Source of the DNA: an uncultured Verrucomicrobia subdivision 3 bacterium
GTDB lineage: Bacteria; Verrucomicrobiota; Verrucomicrobiia; Limisphaerales; UBA11358
Reading direction: 5' to 3'
NCBI GenBank assembly: GCA_903842235.1
Contig: CAIMLG010000279.1
Span: 1 to 49,223, forward strand
Length of the DNA stretch: 49,223 nt
The translations under genes were made by a program, and so were the position numbers. This document shows positions 9,368 to 17,682 of this stretch, in pieces (positions within the stretch are counted from its first letter, which is position 1; every line of letters starts with the position of its first letter). The notes beneath the pieces were generated by a model. That model ran no database searches and was not told the DNA's origin. It saw nothing but the letters and a program-made list of their open reading frames with translations.

Positions 9368-9396
9368 GCGGCTCGGGAGGACGCTCGCCCCACCGG
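9368..9396 (-). repeat. Dispersed GGTGGGGCGAGC repeat, copy 2 (inverted)
   Basis: The reverse complement reads CCGGTGGGGCGAGCGTCC then TCCCGAGCCGC, matching 9059-9086. With that copy it forms an inverted pair about 280 bp apart around the palindromic element at 9193-9255. Confidence 0.7.
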
Positions 9397-9476
9397 CTTT
9401 CGGGTCCTTCAGCTTTTCGGGGTTGAGGCTGGGTAGGCCCGCCCTGCCCCCTCCATCGTTCGGGCCCACCGCCACC

Positions 9477-9887
9477 TTACAGCGGCAGCTTGTCTTTTTT
9501 GCGATAGGCCAACCCTTGGAATTGCGCGACGAGATCGCTGGCGTCGTCTTTGATTTCCACGAGATACAGGCCCACCTTGAAGTTCTTGGATTGTTCCTGC
9601 GCGGTCGCCCAGAGCGTGCCGGTGATGGCGGCTTTCATGAACACAATGCTGACGTCCAGCGCCACGGCCAGGGTGCCATGCGAATTGCAGGCCACGGCAA
9701 AGGTGAAATCCGCCAGGGTGAAGATGGCGCCGCCATGCACGGTGCCGAGGGCGTTGAGATGATGCGGGTGGAGCGACATCTTGGCCGTGGCCCGGCCGGG
9801 GCCGGCGGTCAGCAGTTCGATGTTGGATAGCTCGGCGTAGCGGTCTTTCTTGAAACCGCGCTTCAGGGCGTCTTCGCTCAAATTCAT
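9477..9887 (-). CDS. PaaI-like hotdog thioesterase
   Basis: A 136-residue cytoplasmic acyl-CoA thioesterase of the PaaI/YdiI type. The hallmark HGGAIFTLADFTFA lies near residues 51-64, followed by NSHG and a second half typical of the single hotdog fold. Its length is normal for the family. It starts 6 bp after the stop of the ACT-domain gene and is the last gene of the iorAB-paaK operon. This suggests it hydrolyses aryl-acetyl-CoA or clears stalled CoA esters (inference). I see no convincing intrinsic terminator before the 9193-9396 repeats. Confidence 0.88.
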   Translation of the reverse strand: MNLSEDALKRGFKKDRYAELSNIELLTAGPGRATAKMSLHPHHLNALGTVHGGAIFTLADFTFAVACNSHGTLAVALDVSIVFMKAAITGTLWATAQEQSKNFKVGLYLVEIKDDASDLVAQFQGLAYRKKDKLPL

Positions 9888-9893
9888 AGACGG

Positions 9894-10328
9894 TCAAGTC
9901 TGCGCCAACAAGTCCACGGTGGCGATGACATTCACGCCGTGCTTTTGGAGCTTTTGAATGGCGCGGTCCGGATCGTCAAAGCGAAAGACGAGGATGGCCT
10001 TGTTCGCGCGCTTTTCGGTGAAGGCGTACATGAACTCCACGTTGAGCCCGGACTTTTCCACGGCGTCGAGGATCTTGGCCAGCCCGCCCGGTTGATCGGC
10101 CACCTCCACGGCCACCATGTCGGTGACGCGCACGACGAAGCCGTTTTGCTCGAGCAACTGCTTGGCCTTTTCCCAATCACGCAAAATCAGGCGGAGGATG
10201 CCGAACTGGTTGGCATCGGCAATCGAGAGCGTGAGGATGTTGAACTTGGCCTTGGCGAGCAGGCGCACGGGACGGCTGAGGGCGCCGGGCTTATTTTCGA
10301 GGAACAGGGAGAGTTGTTTGAGTTTCAT
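9894..10328 (-). CDS. Tandem ACT-domain protein linked to PaaK
   Basis: A 144-residue protein made of two ACT domains: about 1-68, starting MKLKQLSLFLENKPGAL, and about 70-144, with VEVADQPGGLAKIL. ACT pairs bind amino acids or related small acids and regulate partner enzymes. This subtype is usually encoded beside phenylacetate-CoA ligase, as here: it begins 6 bp downstream of paaK. It probably senses an aromatic amino acid or aryl acid and regulates the pathway; the ligand is not known from sequence. Confidence 0.9.
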   Translation of the reverse strand: MKLKQLSLFLENKPGALSRPVRLLAKAKFNILTLSIADANQFGILRLILRDWEKAKQLLEQNGFVVRVTDMVAVEVADQPGGLAKILDAVEKSGLNVEFMYAFTEKRANKAILVFRFDDPDRAIQKLQKHGVNVIATVDLLAQT

Positions 10329-10334
10329 AACGGT

Positions 10335-11657
10335 TTACATTTTCCGCTGGTCAAGGACGCGCTTGGCTTTGCCTTCGCTGCGCTGGATGGTCTGGGGCTG
10401 AACCAGCCGCACTTTCATGCGCAGGCCGGTCAGGGTTTCGATGCTGTGACAGATCTGCGCCTGGACTTTTTCCAGCGCGCCCACGGTGTCGCCGAACACT
10501 TCCTTGGTCACCTCGACTTGCACTTCCACTTCGTCCAGACCCTTATCGCGGGTGAGGAGAATCTGGTAGTGCGGCAACGTGCACTCCACCTTAAGCAGGG
10601 CGGTTTCGATCTGCGAGGGGTAGACGTTCACGCCGCGAATAATGAACATGTCGTCGCTGCGCCGGCCAATGCGCTTGATGCGGCGCAGGGTGCGGCCGCA
10701 GTCGCACGGCTCGCGGGTAAGCGACGTGATGTCGCGGGTGCGGTAGCGGATCATGGGCATGGCTTGCTTGCCGAGCGTGGTGAGGACCAGTTCGCCCTCC
10801 TCGCCATCAGCCAGCACCTGGCCGGTCTGCGGGTCGATGATTTCGGGATAAAACCAATCCTCAAAGATGTGCGGGCCGGCCTGGCAGAGACATTCCATGG
10901 CCACGCCGGGGCCGATAATTTCCGAGAGGCCGTAAATATCGTAAGCCTTCAGGCCGCTTTCGGCCTGGATGCGCTGGCGCATGGATTCGGTCCACGGCTC
11001 GGCGCCAAAGATCCCGGCGCGCAGCGGCAGTTCTTTGAGCTTCACACCCATTTCGGGCGCCTGCTCAATGATGTGCAGGAAGTAGCTCGGCGTGCAGCAA
11101 ATGGCGGTGGATCCAAAATCCTTCATCACCATCAACTGCCGCTGGGTATTGCCGCCGGAAATGGGAATGACCGTGGCGCCCAGGGATTCGCCGCCATAGT
11201 GCGCACCGAGGCCGCCGGTGAACAACCCGTAGCCATAGGCATTTTGAATCACATCGCCAGCGTGCAGGCCGCACGCGGCAAAGCTGCGCATCATCACGTT
11301 TTCCCAAACAGCGATATCCTCCCGGGTATAGGCCACCACAATCGGTTTACCGGTGGTGCCCGTGGAGGCATGCAGGCGCACGATGTCCTTCATGGGACTG
11401 GCAAACAGGCCGTAGGGATACGTGTCGCGCAAATCCGTCTTCACGGTGAACGGCAGCTTGGCGACGTCGTCCAGCGAGCGGATATCGGCCGGGGTCAAAT
11501 GGCGCTCCGTCAGGCGCTGGCGGAACAGCGCCACGTGATCATAGGCACGCTGCACCATGACTTGCAGCCGCTGCAACTGGAGCTGGTGCAATTGGTCGAG
11601 CGGCAGGAAATCCGGCGCGCTGACCGGATGAAAGGGCGGGGAGACTTTTTTCTTCAT
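10335..11657 (-). CDS. paaK: Phenylacetate-CoA ligase
   Basis: A 440-residue AMP-forming acyl-CoA synthetase. The P-loop-like motif STGTTGKPIVVAYT is near residues 88-101, AYGYGLFTGGLG follows, the adenylation motif YDIYGLSEIIGPG is near 238-250, and the C-terminal hinge is RSDDMFIIRGVNVYPSQIE. It would activate phenylacetate or other aryl acetates with ATP and CoA. Four bases overlap iorB (ATGA), so the two are translationally coupled. Next to indolepyruvate oxidoreductase it may charge the free aryl acid or, working backwards, conserve the thioester as ATP (inference). Confidence 0.95.
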   Translation of the reverse strand: MKKKVSPPFHPVSAPDFLPLDQLHQLQLQRLQVMVQRAYDHVALFRQRLTERHLTPADIRSLDDVAKLPFTVKTDLRDTYPYGLFASPMKDIVRLHASTGTTGKPIVVAYTREDIAVWENVMMRSFAACGLHAGDVIQNAYGYGLFTGGLGAHYGGESLGATVIPISGGNTQRQLMVMKDFGSTAICCTPSYFLHIIEQAPEMGVKLKELPLRAGIFGAEPWTESMRQRIQAESGLKAYDIYGLSEIIGPGVAMECLCQAGPHIFEDWFYPEIIDPQTGQVLADGEEGELVLTTLGKQAMPMIRYRTRDITSLTREPCDCGRTLRRIKRIGRRSDDMFIIRGVNVYPSQIETALLKVECTLPHYQILLTRDKGLDEVEVQVEVTKEVFGDTVGALEKVQAQICHSIETLTGLRMKVRLVQPQTIQRSEGKAKRVLDQRKM

Positions 11658-12142
11658 GATTTAAGGGAATTGGCCGCCTGGCGACCGGCGGCAAAGGCCT
11701 GTTCATTGGCGGCGTGGAGTTTTTCCGGCAGGCAGGCGTGAATGGCCTCCTGCCATTTTTCAACGGTTAAATCCAGGTGCGTGCTCAAGGCGCCGAGCAA
11801 AGCGATGTTAAAGCTTTTGCGATTGGCCAATTTGGCCGAGTCCACCAAATCGGGCGCAATCAACACGCCGCCCGGCTTGAGCTGGCTGCGATTCACTTCC
11901 ACCTGATCGGGTGCGAGCACCACCAGAAAATCAGCTTCGCCCGGCGGCACCATGGGGCTGAGCACTTCGGGCCCGAACCGCACGTCGCTGGTCACGGACC
12001 CACCGCGCTGACTCATGCCGTGAATTTCACTTTTCTTGACCGCCAAGCCGGAGCGGAAGGCGGTTTCGGAAAGGATATCCGACGCCTTGATGACGCCCTG
12101 GCCGCCGAGGCCGGCGATCACGACATTGATGGGTTTATTCAT
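11654..12142 (-). CDS. iorB: Indolepyruvate oxidoreductase, beta (gamma-domain) subunit
   Basis: A 162-residue subunit of the 2-oxoacid:ferredoxin oxidoreductase family. It begins NVVIAGLGGQGVIKASDILSE, the GxGGQG signature of the CoA-binding gamma domain, with HGMSQRGGSVTSDVRFG further on. A longer frame starts upstream at 12190, but the ATG at 12142 gives the family's normal N-terminus and overlaps the iorA stop (ATGAATAA). With IorA it oxidatively decarboxylates aryl-pyruvates to aryl-acetyl-CoA. Confidence 0.93.
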   Translation of the reverse strand: MNKPINVVIAGLGGQGVIKASDILSETAFRSGLAVKKSEIHGMSQRGGSVTSDVRFGPEVLSPMVPPGEADFLVVLAPDQVEVNRSQLKPGGVLIAPDLVDSAKLANRKSFNIALLGALSTHLDLTVEKWQEAIHACLPEKLHAANEQAFAAGRQAANSLKS

Positions 12143-13751
12143 GGGCAACCTCCGTCGCCGGGGTGCCGGGGGCGCATTTTTCGTATTCACGGATATGTTT
12201 GGCGGCCAGCACGCAGGGCCGGCGGGCGATGAGCAGCACCAGCTTTTCGCTGGCCAGCGCCTCCACTAAAATACTTTGAAACGCGGCGCAATCCTTGCCG
12301 AGCGGAATCACGCGCACGTCTTCAAGGCCCATGGCCTGCCCCAGCTTTTCATAAACAATCTTGCCCGTGGCCGAATGATCCAGCGTGCGGCCGGTGCCGG
12401 GATGTTCCTGATGGCCGGTCATGGCCGTGGTGCTGTTGTCGAGAATCACCACCACGTGGCCGGTGGGCGGCGGATTATAAACCATCTCGGCCAGCCCGGT
12501 CATGCCGCTATGCACAAACGTGCTGTCGCCAATGACGCTGACCACGCGTTTGGCCTCCGCCTTGGGCAGCACGTGCCGCAGGCCCAGCCCGATGGGAATG
12601 CTCGATCCCATGCAGACGCAACAGTCCATGGCGGAATACGGCGGCAAGACGCCGAGCGCGTAACAGCCGATGTCGCCGGCCACAATGCAATCCAGATTCT
12701 TGAAGGCTTGGAACACGACGTGATGCGAGCAGCCGTCGCATAATTCCGGCGGTTTACCAGGCGGGCGCGTGGGCTCGGGCGAAACGTCATGCGCCAGAAT
12801 GCGCTTAACGCGGTTGGTGTTCAATTCGCCGAAGCGATACATCTCCGGCTTGTTTTCCACCACCAAGCCCGCCGCGCGAATGGCGTCGGCCAGATAGGGA
12901 TCGCCTTCTTCGATCACCACGCACCGTTCCACGCTGCGGACAAACTCGGCAATCTTCTTCAGCGGCAGCGGATGCGTAAAGCCCAGCTTGAGGAAGCTGG
13001 CTTCGGACGCCACTTCGCGGGCGTGCATGAACGAGACGCCGGAGGTGATGATGCCCAGCTGCTGGCTTCCGGGAAGAACGTAATTCAGCGGCGTGGTTTC
13101 GCTCCACTCGGCCATTTCGGCCAGCTTTTGCCGCAGCCGGCGATGCGCCGGCCGCGCGTTGGCGGGAATCAAATTGCGCCCGCGCAAATCGTGTTCAAAA
13201 AACGGCGCCTTCACCGGCAGCGGCGCGGCGGGAACCACAGGCGCCTGCGTGTGACAGATGCGGGTGGTCACGCGCAGCAACACCGGAATGTGCCAGCGTT
13301 CGGAAATCTCGATGGCCGCGAGCATAAAATCGTAGGCTTCCTGCGAGTCGGCCGGTTCCAGCATCGGCAGCGCCGCGGCCACCGCGTAACGGCGATTATC
13401 CTGTTCGTTCTGGCTCGACGCCATGCCGGGATCGTCCGCCGAGACCAGCACGAGGGCGCCCACCACGCCGGTGTGGGCCACACTGAACAGCGGGTCGGCG
13501 GCAACGTTCACGCCAACGTGCTTCATGGTCACCAGCGAGCGGGCGCCGCCGTAGGCCACGCCGATGCCAACTTCCAGCGCCACTTTTTCATTGGGCGACC
13601 ATTGGGCTTTGCCGCCGATCTGGGCCAGATATTCGAGGATTTCGGTGGAGGGCGTGCCGGGATACCCCGTACCCAGCGCCACGCCGCCATGCAAGGCGCC
13701 CAGCGCAATCGCGCTGTCGCCACTCAATAATTGTCGGTCAAGCGAACTCAT
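12135..13751 (-). CDS. iorA: Indolepyruvate oxidoreductase alpha subunit, lacking the C-terminal ferredoxin domain
   Basis: A 538-residue TPP enzyme subunit. The N-terminal domain begins LLSGDSAIALGALHGGV with GTGYPGTPSTEI. The central part has CDGCSHHVVF. The TPP site has CMGSSIPIGLGL, VIGDSTFVHSG and DNSTTAMTGHQEHPGTG, all diagnostic of IorA. Characterised IorA proteins are around 600-650 residues and end in a domain with two 4Fe-4S clusters. This one stops just after RRPCVLA, and only one later cysteine (EYEKCAPGTP) remains, so the clusters are missing. The stop appears genuine because it overlaps iorB normally. It overlaps the upstream thioesterase gene by 4 bp. Confidence 0.93.
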   Translation of the reverse strand: MSSLDRQLLSGDSAIALGALHGGVALGTGYPGTPSTEILEYLAQIGGKAQWSPNEKVALEVGIGVAYGGARSLVTMKHVGVNVAADPLFSVAHTGVVGALVLVSADDPGMASSQNEQDNRRYAVAAALPMLEPADSQEAYDFMLAAIEISERWHIPVLLRVTTRICHTQAPVVPAAPLPVKAPFFEHDLRGRNLIPANARPAHRRLRQKLAEMAEWSETTPLNYVLPGSQQLGIITSGVSFMHAREVASEASFLKLGFTHPLPLKKIAEFVRSVERCVVIEEGDPYLADAIRAAGLVVENKPEMYRFGELNTNRVKRILAHDVSPEPTRPPGKPPELCDGCSHHVVFQAFKNLDCIVAGDIGCYALGVLPPYSAMDCCVCMGSSIPIGLGLRHVLPKAEAKRVVSVIGDSTFVHSGMTGLAEMVYNPPPTGHVVVILDNSTTAMTGHQEHPGTGRTLDHSATGKIVYEKLGQAMGLEDVRVIPLGKDCAAFQSILVEALASEKLVLLIARRPCVLAAKHIREYEKCAPGTPATEVAHE

Positions 13752-14191
13752 TTCAAAGGGGAATCCGTTGCTGTCGGAGCAGCGGCTTTTTGCAACATCT
13801 CCAAAAACCAGACGGGCGGGCGGATGGGTTTGCCCCCGGCATCGGCAAAGGCGTGCACCGTGTAGCCGCGCACGACCGGCTTGCCGGTGGCGTTCTGCTT
13901 GATTTGCACTTCAAAGCGCAATTTTGCGCGGCCGGAAACGTCCACCGTGGAGGCAATGTCCAGCAAATCGTCGTAGCGGGCGCCGCCTTGAAATTCCAGA
14001 TGCGCCTCGACGAGCGGCAGGAAAACGCCTTTTTCCTCCAGCGCGGCATAGGACAGGTTCAGGCGCCGCCGCATGAGCTCGGTGCGGGCGCACTCAAACC
14101 ATTCCAGCGCGCGGGAGTTGTAAAACGTCCCCATCTGGTCCGTTTCGCTGTAACGGACGCGCAACTGCAGCACATCTTGCAACTGGCTCAT
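13748..14191 (-). CDS. YbgC-type acyl-CoA thioesterase
   Basis: A 147-residue hotdog-fold thioesterase of the 4-hydroxybenzoyl-CoA/YbgC group. The motif RVRYSETDQMGTFYNSRALEWFECAR near residues 10-35 is shortened here to its key parts: SETDQMG with the acidic residue, then WFE.AR. The frame extends upstream to 14257, but the ATG at 14191 (MSQLQDVLQ) places the motif where the family has it. It is first in the operon with iorA (ATGA overlap), which points to aryl-CoA esters as substrates (inference). Confidence 0.87.
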   Translation of the reverse strand: MSQLQDVLQLRVRYSETDQMGTFYNSRALEWFECARTELMRRRLNLSYAALEEKGVFLPLVEAHLEFQGGARYDDLLDIASTVDVSGRAKLRFEVQIKQNATGKPVVRGYTVHAFADAGGKPIRPPVWFLEMLQKAAAPTATDSPLK

Positions 14192-14430
14192 AATTGATAA
14201 CGCCAGCCAACAGCCTGCGCAAACAAGCCGGCGGCGGAGAAAGGCAATCTTGGCCAAAACGGCCGCCCGCGACCTGTCTTATCTTGCCGAGTGCCTCACC
14301 TATTTTGCACCCATGGTTTTGATTATGTAAACTATGTCAGTTAATTATATCATCACTTAACGGCTAATGCCTACTGGACAAGCCGCCGGGCATTCATACG
14401 CTTCTCTGCTTGAAAATAGTCAAGCAACCT
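14192..14430. promoter_or_regulatory. Divergent promoter region between the iorAB operon and the AlgE-like porin gene
   Basis: A 239-bp gap between divergent genes. The stretch 14320-14360 is distinctly AT-rich for this genome (TTGATTATGTAAAC, TTAATTATATCATC) and is the likely place for promoters. No strong -35/-10 pair or operator can be singled out. Confidence 0.4.
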
Positions 14431-15900
14431 ATGTCATCCAACGCTCATGCGGTCCGGCTCGGCCTGTTCATCGCCTCCGCCGTGTTGATCAGTGCCCAAG
14501 CCCAGAACCCGCCCCTGACCGCGGCCACCGCTTCCGCCGGCAGCAGTCCGGCGACCACGCAGCCGGCTCCCGATCTCCTCCAACAAATCAAACAGCCCGT
14601 GTCGTGGATGAACTGGGGCGGCGACTTTCGCGTGCGCAACGAATACTTCAACAACCTGCTGACGCTGAACTCGGAAGCCGCGCGGCATGAGCAGGATTAT
14701 TTCCGGTTCCGCGCCCGCATTTGGGCCGCCATCACCCCGGTGAAAGACGTGAGTTTGAATGCCCGCCTGGCCACAGAACCCCGCGAGTGGTTGGAGCAGG
14801 CCGGTTGCACGCCTTACAAAGGCCACACGGGGCTGGACTGGACCGAAGGCGTCATGGACAGCCTCAACTTGCAATGGAAAAACCTTTTAGACCAGCCCGC
14901 CACGCTCACCGTCGGCCGGCAGGACATCCTGCTCGGCGATGGCTGGCTCGTCGGCGAAGGCACACCCAACGACGGTTCCTGGACGCTGTTCCTCGACTCG
15001 GCCCGATTGACTTATGAACTCAAGGAGCAACACACCGTCTTTGAAGTGATCGGCATTGCGCAAAATGCCTACGCGGACGGGTGGCTGCCCACCCTCAATA
15101 ATCAAAACCGCGTCTTAACTGAACAAAATGAAAATGGCGCCATTTTCAGCGTGGCCAATTCTTCCCGCCGCGCCGCCAATCTGACCGGCTACTTTATTTA
15201 CAAGCACGACGACCGCGTCACTTCCCTGGGCGACAACGCTGATATCTACACCGTGGGCGGCCGCTTGAGCGGCCTGCTGGGCGAACACTGGAAATACTCG
15301 GCCGAAGGCGCCTATCAATTCGGCTGGAAACAGGATCTCAACATTGGCAAGAACACCCCCGTCCCGGTGGCCGGCAACCCCTTAGCCAATCGCACCCTGG
15401 ATGCCTACGGCTTTAACAGCAAGCTCACTTGGCTGGCCAAGGACAAATCCAACAATCAGCTCCACCTCGCCTTTGAATTTCTCACCGGCGACAAGCCCGG
15501 ATCACAAAACGACGAAATGTTTGACATCCTCTGGGGCCGCGTGCCGCGCTGGAGCGAAATTGGCCTCTATAGCGCCGCCCCCGAAGCCCGCATCGGCCAG
15601 CAGGGCAACGTCATCCGCTTTGGCCCGGGCTGGAGTATCACGCCGCTGAAGAACCTGGATTTCAGCGCGGCCTACTACGCCTTGTTCGCTGTCGAATCCG
15701 TGCCCACGCGGGAAGCCAGCGCCAGCCTGTTCAGCAACAGCGACAACTTCCGCGGCCATTTTGTCCAGGCCGTCTTGAAATACAAATTCAATGCCCACCT
15801 CAGCGGCCATCTTTTGGGGGAATGCCTGTTCCCGGGCAATTTTTACGCCAACAGCGAGCCAATCTCCTTCCTCCGCGCGGAAATGACCGCGACCTTTTGA
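14431..15900 (+). CDS. Alginate-export-family (AlgE-like) outer-membrane porin
   Basis: A 489-residue outer-membrane beta-barrel of the alginate_exp family. A Sec signal peptide (about 1-26, ending SAQAQN) precedes a Pro/Ala linker. The barrel signature then follows: WGGDFRVRNEYFNN, FRFRARIWAAITP, ARLATEPREW, LTVGRQDILLGDGWLVGEGTP, and alternating aromatic strands to the C-terminal RAEMTATF, ending in Phe as barrels do. Family members form anion- or uronate-permeable pores; the solute is unknown here. An in-frame TTG lies at 14410, but the ATG at 14431 begins the signal peptide. Confidence 0.85.
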   Translation: MSSNAHAVRLGLFIASAVLISAQAQNPPLTAATASAGSSPATTQPAPDLLQQIKQPVSWMNWGGDFRVRNEYFNNLLTLNSEAARHEQDYFRFRARIWAAITPVKDVSLNARLATEPREWLEQAGCTPYKGHTGLDWTEGVMDSLNLQWKNLLDQPATLTVGRQDILLGDGWLVGEGTPNDGSWTLFLDSARLTYELKEQHTVFEVIGIAQNAYADGWLPTLNNQNRVLTEQNENGAIFSVANSSRRAANLTGYFIYKHDDRVTSLGDNADIYTVGGRLSGLLGEHWKYSAEGAYQFGWKQDLNIGKNTPVPVAGNPLANRTLDAYGFNSKLTWLAKDKSNNQLHLAFEFLTGDKPGSQNDEMFDILWGRVPRWSEIGLYSAAPEARIGQQGNVIRFGPGWSITPLKNLDFSAAYYALFAVESVPTREASASLFSNSDNFRGHFVQAVLKYKFNAHLSGHLLGECLFPGNFYANSEPISFLRAEMTATF

Positions 15901-16031
15901 GCGCGGTAAGCCTGCTGAGACTGAGAGCCGGTCTGAAAAAGCCGCACGGCGTGGATTATCTTCCTCCTCCGGCTCATCCTCGTGGGCGAAAACGACGAGA
16001 ATGCAACCTCAACTTCATCCGCAACTGCACT

Positions 16032-16547
16032 TCACTGCTTGAGTCGGAAGAAGAGATTCCCGACCGGAGAAGTGATGGTGATGCTGTTGGTGCCGTTGGC
16101 TGGAACGATCGGATAGCCACTATTCACCCAGTTGGTCGTGGCAAGATCCCCATTTTGCTGCAAGGTGTAGCTGTTCGTGGCCGGATCGGGCCAGAGCACT
16201 TTGACGCTGTTGGCACCGTTGGGCTGAATGATCAGCTTGGGCAGGCCAGGCGTCTGCACAACATTAATTATGCTCCAGAAACCGCCGGTCACGGAATAAT
16301 TTCCGCCGCTCATCGCGCCGCCGGCGTCGGGCTGGCCTATGGTGCCGGTGACTTGATAGGTGCCCCCCGTGCTGATACCGCCGCCGCCGGATACTTTATA
16401 CCAATCCACCGAATAGCTCTGGGCGAACTCCGGGAGCAGCAGGCCAAAAAATAAGAGCAGGCAGCCCGCATGCCCGACGCGGGGCCAGCGGCGGCGGCGA
16501 AACGCGTCCCCTACTATCTCGATCATTTCTTTGGCGAATGTTTTCAT
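16032..16547 (-). CDS. Small exported protein with verrucomicrobial C-terminal tail
   Basis: A 171-residue protein with a signal or anchor segment (GHAGCLLLFFGLLLPEFAQS, about residues 25-44), then the pattern VDWYKVSGGGG.STGGTYQVTGTIGQ and MSGGNYSVTGGFWS. This pattern is frequent in Verrucomicrobiota secreted proteins of unknown function. The last 60 residues have Y.LQQNGDL.TTNW and end NLFFRLKQ, like the tail of the 1849-residue protein at 287-5836. The frame is open upstream to 17021, but that part is antisense to YhbY, so the ATG at 16547 was taken. Function unknown. Confidence 0.75.
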   Translation of the reverse strand: MKTFAKEMIEIVGDAFRRRRWPRVGHAGCLLLFFGLLLPEFAQSYSVDWYKVSGGGGISTGGTYQVTGTIGQPDAGGAMSGGNYSVTGGFWSIINVVQTPGLPKLIIQPNGANSVKVLWPDPATNSYTLQQNGDLATTNWVNSGYPIVPANGTNSITITSPVGNLFFRLKQ

Positions 16548-16638
16548 GATTGCGCTTCTGAGTGTGCCCCAATATTGACTTAACTGCCAGCGGGATTGTT
16601 TCTGGCGTTTAGGCGGAAAGGAATTAAACTCTGCCGCC

Positions 16639-16944
16639 ATGCTTGAACCATTGACCAATGCCCAGATCCGGAAATTCAAGGCCACCGCCCAACGGATGGA
16701 GCCCATGCTCAAAGTGGGCAAGGCCGGCTTGAGCGATGGCTTCATCGCCACCGTCGCCCACGAACTGGCGCGGCACGAACTGTTGAAGATCAAGTTTGCC
16801 GAATTCAAGGAAGACAAGAAAACCCTCGCCCCGCTATTAGCCGAGAAAACCGGCAGCCAGCTGATCATGCGCGTGGGCAACGTGATGGTGCTGCACCGGC
16901 CGCGCCCGGCCACAACCGAAACCACCGACGCCACCGCCGAATAA
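16639..16944 (+). CDS. yhbY: YhbY/CRM-domain RNA-binding protein
   Basis: A 101-residue CRM-domain protein that binds pre-50S ribosomal subunits in bacteria. It shows LTNAQIRKFKA.A near the N-terminus, the GKAGLSDGFIATV loop at about 28-40, LARHELLKIKF and a C-terminal strand IMRVGNVMVLHRP. The length matches YhbY. It is monocistronic and divergent from the small exported protein gene, with 91 bp between starts. A candidate terminator lies at 17042-17075. Confidence 0.92.
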   Translation: MLEPLTNAQIRKFKATAQRMEPMLKVGKAGLSDGFIATVAHELARHELLKIKFAEFKEDKKTLAPLLAEKTGSQLIMRVGNVMVLHRPRPATTETTDATAE

Positions 16945-17041
16945 GAGATGGGCCGGGCGAAATCAAGCATCCGGTGGGGCTGGCCACCGCCGATGGGCAG
17001 CGGGCGATGGGAATTTTTCACCGCCGGAACGGCAGGCCCAC

Positions 17042-17075
17042 ACCCGCGGACCGTGTTACGGCCGCGGGTATTTTA
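17042..17075 (+). terminator. Candidate terminator downstream of yhbY
   Basis: A hairpin with outer stem ACCCGCGG (17042-17049) and CCGCGGGT (17062-17069), and inner CCG/CGG pairs, is followed by ATTTTAA. The T-run is short, so the call is moderate. The 16945-17290 region otherwise holds only the repeat at 17209-17256. Confidence 0.55.
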
Positions 17076-17208
17076 ACGATGCTCGCGTGGCCAAGGGGAA
17101 CCGGGTTTTCCGCGGGCCCAATGCAAAGAGCCTGCGTCCCGGTGATTGCCCTTACCGGCTGGGGTGCCTCTTGACACTTTTATTGCTGATCTGAGGGCCG
17201 TCCTTCTG

Positions 17209-17256
17209 CTCGTGCTAGTCCTCGGTTTTGCTGGGAATTTCGAGGACGAGAACGAG
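17209..17256. repeat. Imperfect inverted repeat of CTCGT/CGAGGACGAG type
   Basis: A 16-base left arm (17209-17224, ending GTCCTCG) and right arm CGAGGACGAGAACGAG (17241-17256) pair with two mismatches around a 16-base loop. Runs of GAGGACGAG-like units are common dispersed repeats in related genomes (from memory). Confidence 0.6.
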
Positions 17257-17290
17257 GAGGAAGGCGTATTCCAGCTTTCATCCGGCCGGA

Positions 17291-17334
17291 TAAAAACAGC
17301 ACCAGCCGGAGCGGCAACCCGCTCCGGCCGGTGC
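17291..17334 (-). terminator. Rho-independent terminator of the TM2-domain gene
   Basis: A strong GC hairpin pairs GCACCAGCCGGAGCGG (from 17299) with CCGCTCCGGCCGGTGC (to 17334). Read on the minus strand it is followed by TGTTTTTA. It lies 27 bp past the stop at 17361. Confidence 0.88.
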
Positions 17335-17360
17335 TTGATTAAGATCGGGACAACCGGCGT

Positions 17361-17609
17361 TTAGAACCAGCCTTTTTTGCCGGTGACATAGGTGGCGACA
17401 AATTCCTCGTCGCTCTTGGTCAGATAGATGATGCCTTCGATGAGGCCAATAACGCTACCAATGCCGCAAGTAAAGACACTGACAACCAGTTGAATGACGC
17501 CTTCCTTGTTGTAGCCAAGGTAGAATTTGTGAATACCTAGGCCGCCCAGCAAAATGCCAAGGATGCCGGCTACGACTTTTTTATCTGCTCCTGGAGGTTT
17601 ATCGCTCAT
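17361..17609 (-). CDS. TM2-domain membrane protein
   Basis: An 82-residue inner-membrane protein with the TM2 signature: a first helix around VVAGILGILLGGLGIHKFYLGY (key part GIHKFYLG) and a second helix with FTCGIGSVIGLIEGIIYL. The C-terminal tail is short. Family members are widespread and have no agreed function. The ATG at 17609 (MSDKPPG) was chosen over the longer frame to 17678 because it gives the normal short cytosolic N-terminus. A clean terminator follows. Confidence 0.85.
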   Translation of the reverse strand: MSDKPPGADKKVVAGILGILLGGLGIHKFYLGYNKEGVIQLVVSVFTCGIGSVIGLIEGIIYLTKSDEEFVATYVTGKKGWF

Positions 17610-17682
17610 AAGTTTTGGGTAGTTTTTATTTCTATCGCCATTGGTATTACGAACTTCCACCAGGACAGTCAACAGCATTATC

